From contig CAYUVO010000001.1 of NCBI GenBank assembly GCA_964448185.1, positions 1-64,000 of the forward strand: DNA of 64,000 bases, written 5' to 3'. The notes under the pieces were generated by a model. It was not told the DNA's origin, made no database searches, and worked only from the letters and a program-made list of their open reading frames with translations. A program made the translations under genes and the position numbers. This document shows, piece after piece, positions 17,978-28,062 of the stretch. This stretch comes from OFTM382 sp964448185 (GTDB lineage: Bacteria > Planctomycetota > Phycisphaerae > Phycisphaerales > UBA1924). Numbering within the stretch: position 1 is the stretch's first letter; the number at the start of each line of letters is the position of its first letter.

Positions 17978-18154
17978 GAGAAACCGTATTCCCCAGCGGG
18001 TCGGAATGTTCCACGAACATGGCACAGAACATGCCCACAGGCGTACAGAAAACATGGGGATTGACGCCGAGGCCCAAAGAGTGGACTATCGGGCGTTGGT
18101 TCGGGCATCCTGAGAGATACGTTGGATTGAATCACGAACGGAGCTTGGCAGACT

Positions 18155-18874
18155 GTGATTGCACACATCGGCATCGTGGGCGTGAGCCCTGAGGGCGCAG
18201 CGCTGTTCTATCAACAGATCACGCGAGAGTTATCGCGCCGGCTCGGGCAGGGTGAAGGCTCGGCGTCGCACCCAAGGCTCACCCTCCACAACAAACCCAT
18301 CGGGCTCTATCTCAAGGCTCTGCGAGCCAACGACTGGGTGACGGTGTCTGATTTACTGGCCCGATCCGCGGAGGTGCTCGCTCAGGTCGGGGCTGATTTT
18401 TGTCTCACGCCCGACCACGCGGTTCAGCACGGCGTCCAGTCCGCCTCGGACTCAAGCCCGATCCCTTGGCTCTCGATGCCCGACTTGGTCGCAGATGCGT
18501 TGAGCAAGCACGGGATGCAATCCGTGGGCATTCTCGGGACCAACTGGGTTGCTCGGGGCTCGACGTACCAGACGCTGCTCGGGCTCCGGGGGATCAAAGT
18601 GGTGGCACCGCCCGAGGCTGAGAGCGATCGGCTCGATCAGATTGTGTTCGATGAGTTGCTCTATGGCCGGGTCGATGAAGATTCAACTCGGTTTGTTCGT
18701 AGTTTGATCGAGTGGTTCAAGGACCGCGGCTGCGAGGGTGTGATCGTGGCGGGTTCGGAGATTCCGTTGGTTTTGCCGCGAACTGGGTGTCCGCTGCCCT
18801 TGATCGATGCTTCGGAGATTCTGGCCTCAGGGGCTGTGGACCGAGCCCTTGGCGGACGGGTCAAGCCCGCGTAA
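18155..18874 (+). CDS. Aspartate/glutamate racemase family protein lacking both catalytic cysteines
   Basis: A 239-residue member of the Asp/Glu racemase superfamily: HIGIVGVSPEGAALFYQQI at the N-terminus, GADFCLTPDHAVQH in the first half and GCEGVIVAGSEIPLVL in the second. Active racemases place one catalytic Cys in the first of these segments (typically CPDNT or CTNT) and another in the second (GCTEI). Here the aligned positions are Thr85 and Gly200, so the two-base mechanism is unlikely. Cys83 lies two residues away and might be misaligned. The remainder, including LGTNWVARGSTYQ, is intact, so the gene is not a random decay product. A binding or different catalytic role is inferred. The start is a GTG at 18155. 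Confidence 0.75.
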   Translation: MIAHIGIVGVSPEGAALFYQQITRELSRRLGQGEGSASHPRLTLHNKPIGLYLKALRANDWVTVSDLLARSAEVLAQVGADFCLTPDHAVQHGVQSASDSSPIPWLSMPDLVADALSKHGMQSVGILGTNWVARGSTYQTLLGLRGIKVVAPPEAESDRLDQIVFDELLYGRVDEDSTRFVRSLIEWFKDRGCEGVIVAGSEIPLVLPRTGCPLPLIDASEILASGAVDRALGGRVKPA

Positions 18875-19148
18875 CGGGTTGCCCGGCGAGTCTTGGGCGG
18901 ATGAAAGACCCCGATCTGGGATTGGATGCAACCCGAGAGTTGCGGCCGCGAATGAAAAACTGTCCGAGATCGTGATGTTGCCTAGACGCGGCATGGAAGA
19001 TTCGTGTAGACTCGGGCTGGTGTTCTGAGCTTGACCACGTGGAGTGGGCTCAGAACTGTGAATCGGCACCGCTCCACGCCCCGCCCCCTCAACGGTGCCC
19101 AGATCGGATCCCACCCGCTACTCTCCTTGATTCATAGAGGAGAGATGA

Positions 19149-22100
19149 ATGGGTGAACCGGTCAAAGAACACAAGGTTGATCTGGGGAAGATCGACCGAA
19201 TAATCCTCCGACGAAATGTCGCCAGGGAGATTGCCATGAGCACTGTGGCCCGAATTGAATCGCTGCTCCGTCGCCGAAACGTTGCACGCTTGCAGAAATC
19301 AGTTGGACAAACTGTCAGTCTCGATCAACTCGAACAGCGGATCGTGCTCGACGGGGTTCCGGGGCTCGCTGACGGGTTCAACAACGCCCAGCTCATCACG
19401 CTCAACGGCGCCGGTGTCGGGACGTTCGCCGATCCGATCAACGAGATCGGCGACGACGACCTGTTCCGGATCGATCTCACCTCGCTCGACTTCGTTCGCA
19501 TCCTTGCCGATGCCGACAAGGGCGCGGGTCAGACGGCTCAACAGTTCGCCGATCGGGTCGATACCCGCATCGAGCTCTACGACGCCGACGGCCTCTTGGT
19601 CCAAACAGCGACCAACTCGGGCAACCTCACCCCGGCGGTCGATCCCACCGAAGCCTTCATCGGATTCGTGCCCGATGCTGCGGACTTTGTGGGCGGCACC
19701 GCGACGTACTTCATCCGCGTCCTCAGCGATCAGATGGCGGGCGAAACCGCGACCGGCGGCTACACGATCCGCGTCAATGCGCTCTCGGACGGCAACTTCC
19801 CAGCGGTCAACCCCGCGGCACCTGGTGCGAGCATCGTCGCTGGCAGCTTCACACGCCAGCTTCAGGACCGCGTCTTCAAGCTCATCAACGGCTCGAACGC
19901 CGCGTTCGACAGCCTCGTGACCATGAGCGCGTTCGACGGCAACGGCACATTCGACACACGCCTCGATATCTACGACGCCTCGGGCAACCTCGTCCGCTCT
20001 GACAGCCAATCGGGCGCGGTGACCAACGCCTTCTTGACCTTCAAGGGCGATCCGAGCGAGACGTACTACGTCCGCCTACGCAGCGATGAGTTTGGACCGA
20101 CGACCGCGTTCTCGCAGGTCGGGGTGAACATCGTCGCCAATCCGATCGGGCAAGCGATCAACTTTGATCCGGTGCGGCGGATTTTTCAATCTGGACGCGC
20201 CGTGGATGGTGGCGGCACGGAACTCCTGACCTTTGTGCCGCAGGGTAGTGGTCGCTCGATTTTATCAGGACAGCCAACGCCAGTCCCCTTCGGCTCACTC
20301 ACAGATCCTACGTTCACACTGTTTGACAGCGCCGGTCAGACCTTGGCTGTGAGCGTCGATTTCTTCGGCAACAGCCCGCAGATCGATATTGCGTTGACCG
20401 CTGGAGAGACCTATTACCTCGTCGTTGATAACTTCAGTTCAGGTGGAGGTCTGTACGACCTGCTCGCTGAAGCAAACGCCACTTCCGAAGAGTTTGGCAA
20501 CGTTGACGATCATGCCGACGCGGGCGAGTTTGGTCTTGCGACGCCGATCGTCTGGCAATGGCAAGGCCCCACGGGTCAGCTCAACGGCACCAACGCCACG
20601 GTCGCCCACGACCCCGCGGGCTTTGCTCCTCCCGGTCCCCCGCCCTTCGCAGCCTCGACCGATAAAGCAAACGTACTCGTAGGCCAAGCCTCGGGACGCA
20701 TTGGTCTCGGTGGTGACAGCGACCTCTTCTTGTTCGTGCCGCCGGTTGACATGCTCGGCGATTTCGAGGGTCGCGATGACGCTGCACAGGGTGACCGGCT
20801 CTGGTTCCCGGGTTTCCTGCCCTCGAGCAGGGTGGAGATTCAGGTCCAGCCGTTCGCTCCGGATGTAGTTGATCCACTTTCACCTCTTTTCAACTTCATC
20901 AATGGCCCGACGATTCGAGTCTTTGATTCGCGGGCCAATCTCGTCTTCGAGCGTGTCACCGGCGAAACATTCTTCTTGGGCATCGGGCCTGCCTCAGGTG
21001 CCATCGACCCCTCCCGCTATCCCGCAGCGTTCGACTTCCCGATGACCGATGCGACCCAGTTTACGCGTGGAGCGGAAGCCGACTTCGACTACAGCTTCGA
21101 GGTCTGGGGCGGCGAGCCGTACTACATCGAAGTCAGCGACACCGGCTCGGGGCGGTACACGGTAGAGGTCATCGTTGACGCTGCACCCGATCCGACCGAC
21201 CCATTGGTGAACATCACCACCGGAGGTGGATTCCCTGGAAGCACCGATGGTTCGACGGGCAACCCCGAGTCGGGTGGCTTTGGTGTCGCAGGCAACCCGA
21301 CCTCACTCATCAAAGAGTCGTACGACGGACAGCCCACGTTCCCGATTCCCAACGCTATCTTCGCGAACGCCCCTGAGTTGTCGCTCCCGGCGCTGACGGG
21401 TGATCTCCGCGCGGGTGAGGGTGCAAGCAACGGCTACTTCGACAACAGCACGCCCTTCGAGCGTGCGTTTAGCATGCGTGGTGCTGCGATTCCTGAAGGC
21501 CCCCCGGCACCCTCTTTGATTGCATTCCCGGGCGTCATCGGCGCTGGTCTCGCCGTGCTTTACGAATCCGCGGGCTTGGGCATCGAGCACCCACTCGACA
21601 CCGACATGTTCCGCTTCCGCGCTTCGCGGACGGGCTTTGTCGAGATCCGCATCAACACGTCGAACATCACGGACACGTTTACCTACGTCGAGGCTGATTT
21701 CTTGGCCGATGAGGTCAACGACATGCCTCCGATGATGGCTGACGGCACGGTTGAAACCAAGACCAAGACGTATGACAGCCTGCTGCGCTCGGGTCTTCGC
21801 GTCTTCAACAATGACCTCGAACAGGTCGGGTTCTCCAACGGCAACGACGCGATTCGCGGCGTTCAGGATGCACAGTTCTTCGGCACGATCGACGGTGACG
21901 ACGACACCATGAACGGGATCCAGCCCTTCAACTTCACCGACCGCGATGCGAGATTGGTCATCCCTGTCGTGCAAGGCGAGCAATATTACATCCAGGTCGA
22001 GAGCGGCGAGCTCGCCAACTATCAAGCTCATATCGCGGGCACCGGCGCAGAGCAGGTCAACTGGGCGAACATCATCGGCTCTTACGAGCTGCTCGTGCAC

Positions 22101-25100
22101 ACGACCTTCGACCCCAATGGCATCGCGACCGATGAAGGCGACGACTTTACCGCGTTCACCGGTATATCGGCACAGGTCGATAGCCGGTTGACCACGGTTC
22201 CGATCGAGGCTGATGGAACGTCATCGTTTACAGGCGTCATCGGCAACACCCTCAATAATCCCGGCGACGTCGACGGGTTTAGCTTCATCGCACCGGCCAC
22301 GTCGCAGCAAGTGACGGTGACGGTCAGCCGCGAGGGCGCATCTGCGGTGCTTCCCGGAGTGGCCATCTCGAAGGTCAACAGCTTTGGTGCAATCGACCTC
22401 GTGACCACCGGAGCTGCGGGCTCCAACGGCATCGTGACGCTCACCTTCGCAGCGACCAAGGGCGAACGGTTCTTTATCAGCGTCCTCGGCAGCGGCAGCT
22501 CCGAAGGCGCCTACCGCGTTGACATCAGCGGGCTCGATACCGCCGATGATCACCCCGACTTCTTCCAGATTCCCGTCGGCGCTACCGCGATCAACCTGAT
22601 CGACTTCTTGGGCAGCGGCACCGCCACCGGCTCGATCGAGAGCAACGGGGATTCCGATGTCTTCTCGCTTACCGCCGACAAGTTCACCGATGTCGAAGTC
22701 GTCGTGACCTCGGCCAACTCGAACCTGTTCCCGCAGGTCGATATCTATGAGGTCTCGGTCGATCCCTTCGGCTCACCCATCTTGCTCCGCATCGCACGCA
22801 GCGACAACACCAATGGTGGGCTCAGCGAGAGCCTGCGGTTCACCATCACGCCCAACCGCATCAGCAACGCCACCGGACTCACCTACGCCCTGTACTACGT
22901 CGTCGTCGAGGGCGAAGACGTGCAGAACGACGAGGGCAACTACACCGTCAACGTCAACTTCACGCCCACCGACGACCACGCCGACGCGGGCGAGTTTGTG
23001 AGTGCCACCGGCGTGCTCATCAACTCCACCAACGGCGTCGGAACCGACACGGGCATCATCGAAATCGCAGGCGATACCGACCTGTTCACCTTCGTCGCGC
23101 CCGCCAGCGGCCTCGCTCAGGTCACCATCACCATCCCCACGGGCAGCCCGCTGACCCCCAAACTGACCATTCTTGACGTTGATGGCGCTCAAGTAGTCCC
23201 GCCCGCTGACGGTGTGTTCCCGACCTCGCTCGTGTTCGACGTCCTCCGCAACCAGACCTACTTCATTCAAGTCGATGCGGGCACCTTCGCGGGTGCGACC
23301 AACATGACGGGTGCGTACAGCGTCGCGATCGCCACGCCGCCCATCGACGACCACGCCAACTTGGGCGAGTTCGGACTCGCGACGCAAATCAACCTTGATT
23401 CGCAGGGTGACGCAACGCTCGGCAACACCACGCAGGGTGCCGAAGGCAACTCGGAGATCTCCCCCTTCGTCGATACTGACCTCTTCACGTTTGTCGCGGT
23501 CGGTGACGGCTCGGTCGTCATCACGATCAACCCAGCGACCGGTGACGGGGCGCTCCCGATCCGGCCTCGCATCGAGCTGTTCAACGGGGCACAGTCCTCG
23601 ATCGGAGTGGCGACCGCTGCCGCGTTCGGCAACTCGATCAGCTTCACCATTCCCAACGCCCTCATCGGCGAACGCTTCTTCCTGCTCGTTCAGGACAGCG
23701 CGGGCACCCGCGTGGGCGACTACCAGGTCGACATCAACGGTGCCTCTGCCCCCGGCGGCGGCGGAGGAGGCGGTGGTGGTGGCGGAGGCGGAGTGGACTT
23801 CAACGGTGCGGTCAACATCACGCTCGACAACATCCGTGGCGACGGCAACCGCAGCGGCGTGATCGCTACGCCCTCCGAACAAGACGTCTACCGCTTCGTT
23901 TCGCCGGGTGTGGGCACGGTCTTCGTGCAGGTCATCACGCCCACGGGGTCGCTGCTGGACGCAAGGGCTTCGATCTTCCTCAACGGCGCGCTCACCCCGA
24001 TCACTTCGGACGCTCTGGGCATCCCGGGCTCGACCTCGAACCTCCGGTTCGAGTCCACCGCGCCCAACACCGAGTTCTTCGTGGTCGTCGAATCCATCGG
24101 CGGCTCGCTCGGGTCGTACACCGTCAGAGTTGATGCACCGCCCGCGGTCTTCAAGCTGTTCTACCCCGAAGGGTTCACCGGCTCGACCATCCGCGAGTTC
24201 GTCTCGATCTCCAACCCCAACGACTTCGCGGTGACCTACACCGTCAAGCTCCGCTACGAGGTCGGCGATCGCGATCAGACCATCCTGCTCAACAAGGTCA
24301 TCGGTCCGGGGCGTCGCGGCGGCGTCACCCTGAGCGAGGGCGAGCTGGGTTCACCCGTGGGTGTCCGCGAGGGCACGCCTTATTCGGTCATCATCGAATC
24401 CACCGGGCCGCTCGCTGCGACGATGGCTCGGTACGACTTCCAAAGCGCAGTCGGTGATGCGTTCACCGATATCGTTGACGACACCTGGACCTTTGGCCGC
24501 GTCGAACGCGACCCGGGCTCGGTGTTCGACTTTGTCGTCTTCTATAACCCGCACGACTTCGCGGTCGATGTCACGCTCAAGGCGTACGACGCGAGCGGCA
24601 ACGCGGTCACCTCGACCTTCCGCGCCGAGGCCCAGCGCCGAGGCGGTTGGAACCTCAACGCGATCTCCCAGTTCCCCACCGGGGTCTTTGGAGCAACCGT
24701 CACGGCGACACCGGTTGATGCTGCCAACGCGGCCAACTTCGAGGGTGTCGTCACCGCGCTGAGTCACTTCGACCAAGCCAACCAAAGCGGCTTTGGCTTG
24801 CTGGGTGATACCGACTTCGGCGGCACCGCCGGTGCGGTCACGTCCCTCACACAAGGCGGCGGCTCGGACGCCGAGTTCGTCATCTTCAACCCCAATAACG
24901 CCCCGGCGACCATCAATCTCCGTGGCATCTACGTCAACCAGGCCCTGCCTGATCTCGTACGCACCCTCGCCCTGCAACCCCGCCAGACGCTGCGCCTGAA
25001 CGGCAGCGAACTCGGGCTCATCAACGCTCAAGCCGTCGGCCTGACCTACACGTCCAACGTGCCCGTCAGCGTCGTCGCCAGCGAAGAGAGGTTCGGCGAA

Positions 25101-25550
25101 GCCAACGCTTCGAGCGGGGCCATCAACGCAGGCACCGGGCTGTTCTTCGGCGACGCCTTCATCAACACCGCTCTGGCGGGTCAGTCCTACTTCGAGACGA
25201 TCAGCTTCTACAACCCGGCGAACGTGTCGACCGAAGCCACCATCAAGCTGCTCTTCTCCGACGCGACCGAGGACAGCATCGTGGTCACCCTCGATGCCAA
25301 CGGCTTCGCATCGCTCGATCTTCACAGCCTGCTGGGATCGTCGTTCGTGGCGAACACCGACCGTCCCGAATCGTTCGACGCCTCAGCGGTGCTGGGACGA
25401 CCCGGGCTCAACTTCTTCTCCATCTCCGTGACCAGCCCAACGCCCATCGTCGCAAGCCTCACGCACTACGACCTGTTCCTGCGCGGCGGCTGGGGCAACG
25501 CGGGCGGACCCTTCGGGCTCACCAACCTGATCAGCTCCGTAAGGGTCTGA
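19149..25550 (+). CDS. Giant exported protein with repeated PPC-like beta domains and C-terminal beta-repeats
   Basis: A 2133-residue secreted or surface protein. Near the N-terminus (residues 57-69) is SLDQLEQRIVLDG, resembling the LEPRxLLD motif seen in large exported planctomycete proteins; no classical signal peptide is evident. The middle is built of bacterial pre-peptidase C-terminal-like domains, marked by recurring DDHADAGEF / DHANLGEFGLAT linkers and DTDLFTF / ETYYLVVDN strands. A run of 13 glycines (~1535-1547) separates them from the last ~460 residues, where four units recur (FVSISNPNDFAV, FVVFYNPHDFAV, FVIFNPNN, ISFYNPAN). A GAGGAGA element precedes the ATG at 19149. A second Met at 19236, also with AGGGAG upstream, is an alternative. 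Likely adhesion or surface-layer role, by inference. Confidence 0.85.
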   Translation: MGEPVKEHKVDLGKIDRIILRRNVAREIAMSTVARIESLLRRRNVARLQKSVGQTVSLDQLEQRIVLDGVPGLADGFNNAQLITLNGAGVGTFADPINEIGDDDLFRIDLTSLDFVRILADADKGAGQTAQQFADRVDTRIELYDADGLLVQTATNSGNLTPAVDPTEAFIGFVPDAADFVGGTATYFIRVLSDQMAGETATGGYTIRVNALSDGNFPAVNPAAPGASIVAGSFTRQLQDRVFKLINGSNAAFDSLVTMSAFDGNGTFDTRLDIYDASGNLVRSDSQSGAVTNAFLTFKGDPSETYYVRLRSDEFGPTTAFSQVGVNIVANPIGQAINFDPVRRIFQSGRAVDGGGTELLTFVPQGSGRSILSGQPTPVPFGSLTDPTFTLFDSAGQTLAVSVDFFGNSPQIDIALTAGETYYLVVDNFSSGGGLYDLLAEANATSEEFGNVDDHADAGEFGLATPIVWQWQGPTGQLNGTNATVAHDPAGFAPPGPPPFAASTDKANVLVGQASGRIGLGGDSDLFLFVPPVDMLGDFEGRDDAAQGDRLWFPGFLPSSRVEIQVQPFAPDVVDPLSPLFNFINGPTIRVFDSRANLVFERVTGETFFLGIGPASGAIDPSRYPAAFDFPMTDATQFTRGAEADFDYSFEVWGGEPYYIEVSDTGSGRYTVEVIVDAAPDPTDPLVNITTGGGFPGSTDGSTGNPESGGFGVAGNPTSLIKESYDGQPTFPIPNAIFANAPELSLPALTGDLRAGEGASNGYFDNSTPFERAFSMRGAAIPEGPPAPSLIAFPGVIGAGLAVLYESAGLGIEHPLDTDMFRFRASRTGFVEIRINTSNITDTFTYVEADFLADEVNDMPPMMADGTVETKTKTYDSLLRSGLRVFNNDLEQVGFSNGNDAIRGVQDAQFFGTIDGDDDTMNGIQPFNFTDRDARLVIPVVQGEQYYIQVESGELANYQAHIAGTGAEQVNWANIIGSYELLVHTTFDPNGIATDEGDDFTAFTGISAQVDSRLTTVPIEADGTSSFTGVIGNTLNNPGDVDGFSFIAPATSQQVTVTVSREGASAVLPGVAISKVNSFGAIDLVTTGAAGSNGIVTLTFAATKGERFFISVLGSGSSEGAYRVDISGLDTADDHPDFFQIPVGATAINLIDFLGSGTATGSIESNGDSDVFSLTADKFTDVEVVVTSANSNLFPQVDIYEVSVDPFGSPILLRIARSDNTNGGLSESLRFTITPNRISNATGLTYALYYVVVEGEDVQNDEGNYTVNVNFTPTDDHADAGEFVSATGVLINSTNGVGTDTGIIEIAGDTDLFTFVAPASGLAQVTITIPTGSPLTPKLTILDVDGAQVVPPADGVFPTSLVFDVLRNQTYFIQVDAGTFAGATNMTGAYSVAIATPPIDDHANLGEFGLATQINLDSQGDATLGNTTQGAEGNSEISPFVDTDLFTFVAVGDGSVVITINPATGDGALPIRPRIELFNGAQSSIGVATAAAFGNSISFTIPNALIGERFFLLVQDSAGTRVGDYQVDINGASAPGGGGGGGGGGGGGVDFNGAVNITLDNIRGDGNRSGVIATPSEQDVYRFVSPGVGTVFVQVITPTGSLLDARASIFLNGALTPITSDALGIPGSTSNLRFESTAPNTEFFVVVESIGGSLGSYTVRVDAPPAVFKLFYPEGFTGSTIREFVSISNPNDFAVTYTVKLRYEVGDRDQTILLNKVIGPGRRGGVTLSEGELGSPVGVREGTPYSVIIESTGPLAATMARYDFQSAVGDAFTDIVDDTWTFGRVERDPGSVFDFVVFYNPHDFAVDVTLKAYDASGNAVTSTFRAEAQRRGGWNLNAISQFPTGVFGATVTATPVDAANAANFEGVVTALSHFDQANQSGFGLLGDTDFGGTAGAVTSLTQGGGSDAEFVIFNPNNAPATINLRGIYVNQALPDLVRTLALQPRQTLRLNGSELGLINAQAVGLTYTSNVPVSVVASEERFGEANASSGAINAGTGLFFGDAFINTALAGQSYFETISFYNPANVSTEATIKLLFSDATEDSIVVTLDANGFASLDLHSLLGSSFVANTDRPESFDASAVLGRPGLNFFSISVTSPTPIVASLTHYDLFLRGGWGNAGGPFGLTNLISSVRV

Positions 25551-25589
25551 TCGCACCCGAGCCAACTGGCTCACACATCTTGACTCCCG

Positions 25590-25627
25590 AGTGGGCTGGT
25601 TCTTCGGGGCCGGCCCGCTTTCTTTTT
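25590..25627 (+). terminator. Intrinsic terminator of the giant exported protein gene
   Basis: A 10-bp stem AGTGGGCTGG/CCGGCCCGCT (one T-G pair inside and one at the base) with a 10-base loop is followed by TTCTTTTT. It lies 40 bases after the stop of the 2133-residue gene. Confidence 0.8.
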
Positions 25628-25740
25628 ATGGAAGATGCGCAAGCAGAGATGCCCGGTGGCGCGGAAACCCCGCCCCCCCGCCCGCCCCGCCTTCGACTTC
25701 TCCACATCGAAATCTTCCCGTGACAACAGGAACCCCCGCG

Positions 25741-25767
25741 ACAAGCCCCGAGGGTGAGCGAGGGGGG
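25741..25767 (+). repeat. Copy of a dispersed ~25-bp G/C repeat (CAAGCCCCGA...GAGGGGG)
   Basis: The unit starts ACAAGCCCCGAGGGTGAGCG and continues into a G run. Related copies or their complements occur at 30879, 30937, 41024, 49847 and 49895. This one is a single arm without an obvious inverted partner. Confidence 0.55.
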
Positions 25768-25795
25768 AAACTTTTCGAGCTATCTGCTGTCTTGT

Positions 25796-27132
25796 TTACG
25801 CCAACGGATTGATGCACAAACCCGTCGCGAGCTTCGGATAGAAGAACGTCGATTTCTGCGGCATCAACTCGCCCGCCAAACAAATGTCCCGCACCGCATC
25901 GAGCGGCGTGGGCCGAACGATCGCTGCGATCTGTGCAAAGCCGCTCCCGCCGCCCGCGCCGGTTTCGACGCCCGAGCCGATCTCGAGCACCTCGTCGATC
26001 GAATGCGGGAACGCCCACTTGACCGGCTGACCATCGTTCATGGCAGGCTGACAGATCTGCTCGACGAGCACTTCCTGAACGAACGTGACATCGAGCGTCC
26101 GCCACGCCTTGCTCTTGGAACCGAACGNNNNNNNNNNNNNNNNNNNGGATCGCTCGTCTTAGGAGTCGCGATAAACGTCCGCCCGCTCGCAAAGTCGAGC
26201 AGCCCGATCGCGATGCCCCGCCCTTCGAGCGACGGCTCGATCGCACGCGGATCGTTCCCGATCTCTTCGAGATTCATGTGTGCGCCCGCGGCTTTGGCAA
26301 AGGCATCCCACGAGTAGTTCTTCATCCCGCCGAGCACGCGGTGCGTCGGCCCGATGACCATGCCCGGATCACTCATCCCGACGATCACCATCATGCACCG
26401 CCGCGCGGGGTGATCGGGGCCAAGCTCGCCTTGTGCGCACAACTCGTTGAGATAGTTCACAGCGGTGTTGTACCGGTGATGCCCGTCGGCGATGAAAATA
26501 TCCTCGCCTTCGAGTGCTTGCTGATACGCCGTGATTATCGTCTCGTCGGTCACGGTCCACAGCTCGTGGAGCACGCCGTCAGCGGTCTGCGCGGTCGCAT
26601 CGGGCTGACGCGACGCCATCACATCACGAACGACTTTGGTGCCATCCCCCGAGCGGTCGGCATGGAGACCGAAGATCGGGCTGAGCTGATGCTGTGTCGA
26701 ACGCATCAGAGCGAGGCGGTCTTCTTTGGGGCCGCTGAAAGTTTCTTCGTGCGGCAGGATCCCGCCGCCGGGCCTGGGGCCGAGATCCGCCGTCTCGACC
26801 ACTGCGAACATCCCGCAGCGTTGGTGCGTCTGGCCCAGGAAATCAAACGTCTGGCGGTACGCAAACATCGCCGGTGTTTCCCGCTGGCTCAGAGTTCCAT
26901 CGGCGAGCCACGTCTTGAGCAGATCGGCTGCGCCCTGATACGCCTCGGGCGGGCCGAGTTGCTTGGGCGGGACGTGCGGCAGATCTATCGACACCACGTT
27001 GTGCGCATCAGCCGCGATCAACGCCGCCTTGTCGTCGGCATCGAGCACGTCGTAGGGAGGTGCGACCACGCTGCTCAGATCACCCTTGCCACTCTGAAAC
27101 TGCACAGCACCAAACGGCTCAACCTTCGGCAT
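25796..27132 (-). CDS. DUF1015 family protein, interrupted by an assembly gap
   Basis: A DUF1015 family protein of roughly 430 residues, function unknown, with a gap of 19 N at 26128-26146. The N-terminal part starts MPKVEPFGAVQF and has VVAPPYDVLDADDKAAL, then ILPHEETFSGPKEDRLALM, LWTVTDETIITAY and IADGHHRYNTAVNYLNE, all typical of the family. After the gap the frame shifts and continues SKAWRTLDVTFVQEVL to FYPKLATGLCINPLA, the usual C-terminus. The two halves are in different frames only because the N count is not exact; I do not consider this a true frameshift. The start at 27132 has AAAGGA 7 bases upstream. The gene diverges from purQ. In some bacteria DUF1015 lies beside serA. Confidence 0.85.
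26128..26146. other. Assembly gap (19 N)
   Basis: Nineteen undetermined bases within the DUF1015 gene. The coding frames on the two sides differ, so the true gap length is not 19 modulo 3. Confidence 0.99.
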
Positions 27133-27241
27133 CAACAGATCCTTTCTCGGCGGGGGTAGTCCGTCGCCGGCGTGCCCCACTCTAGCCCTTGATCCGCCCA
27201 TGCCTGCTCGCATCTCCCTGCCCACCTGCTACCCTCAAGCC

Positions 27242-28045
27242 ATGCCTCAAGCGTTGGTGATCCGTGCTGCGGGCACGAACTGTGACGCCGAGTTGGTCCG
27301 CGCCTTTACCATGGCCGGTGCCACGACGGACCTCATCCATCTCGACGCCCTCATCGCCGACCCCGCTCCTCTTCAAGCCGCCGATCTGATCGCCCTGCCC
27401 GGGGGGTTTTCCTTTGGGGACGACATCGCCTCGGGCCGGGTCTTTGCTGCCAAGATCCGAACACATCTACTCAACCACTTGCTCGACGCCATCGAACGCG
27501 GCGCGTGCATCATCGGCGTCTGTAACGGCTTCCAGATCCTCGTCCAACTCGGGCTGCTCCCGGGGCTCAAAGATGGTTCCGCTCCCCTAAAGCCCTGCGT
27601 GGCTCTCGTCGATAATGCCTCGGGATGCTTTACCGATGAATGGGTCGGCGTGGAGGTTGCCCCCGACAGCCCGTGTGTCTGGACCCGCTCATGGGCGGCG
27701 CTTGCTTCGAGCCCGATGGCGGGCGACCTGCTCCAACTGCCCATCGCGCATGGCCAGGGCCGACTCGTCTGCGCCAATGACGACATGCTGGCGAGGCTGA
27801 TTGATGCGGGCTGTGCGCCGCTGCGATACACCCACAACCCCAACGGCTCAGCGGGCGATATCGCCGGGCTGTGCGACCCGACCGGTCGCATCTTCGGGCT
27901 CATGCCCCATCCCGAGCGGTACATTGATTGGAACCGCCACCCGTATTGGACGCGGCTTGGCGACGACGTCCGCCGGGGCACGCCCCCGGGCCTGCTGTGT
28001 TTCAAGGACGCGGTAGCTGCGGTCGCCGCTGCACCAGCTTCGTGA
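27242..28045 (+). CDS. purQ: Phosphoribosylformylglycinamidine synthase subunit PurQ
   Basis: A 267-residue class I glutamine amidotransferase that supplies ammonia to PurL in purine synthesis. It begins MPQALVIRAAGTNCDAEL, the typical PurQ start, then LPGGFSFGDDIASGR. The nucleophile elbow is GVCNGFQILVQLG with the catalytic Cys. The catalytic His and Glu are in LMPHPERYID. The length fits the longer PurQ type. The ATG at 27242 is chosen over an upstream ATG at 27200 because homologues begin there. The purL and purS genes are not in this window. Confidence 0.94.
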   Translation: MPQALVIRAAGTNCDAELVRAFTMAGATTDLIHLDALIADPAPLQAADLIALPGGFSFGDDIASGRVFAAKIRTHLLNHLLDAIERGACIIGVCNGFQILVQLGLLPGLKDGSAPLKPCVALVDNASGCFTDEWVGVEVAPDSPCVWTRSWAALASSPMAGDLLQLPIAHGQGRLVCANDDMLARLIDAGCAPLRYTHNPNGSAGDIAGLCDPTGRIFGLMPHPERYIDWNRHPYWTRLGDDVRRGTPPGLLCFKDAVAAVAAAPAS

Positions 28046-28062
28046 GCAACTCGTGAGCAAGC

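Noticed and set aside
24351..25325. 324-codon minus-strand frame within the giant protein gene
   Set aside because: Antisense of repetitive beta-domain codons; no motif.
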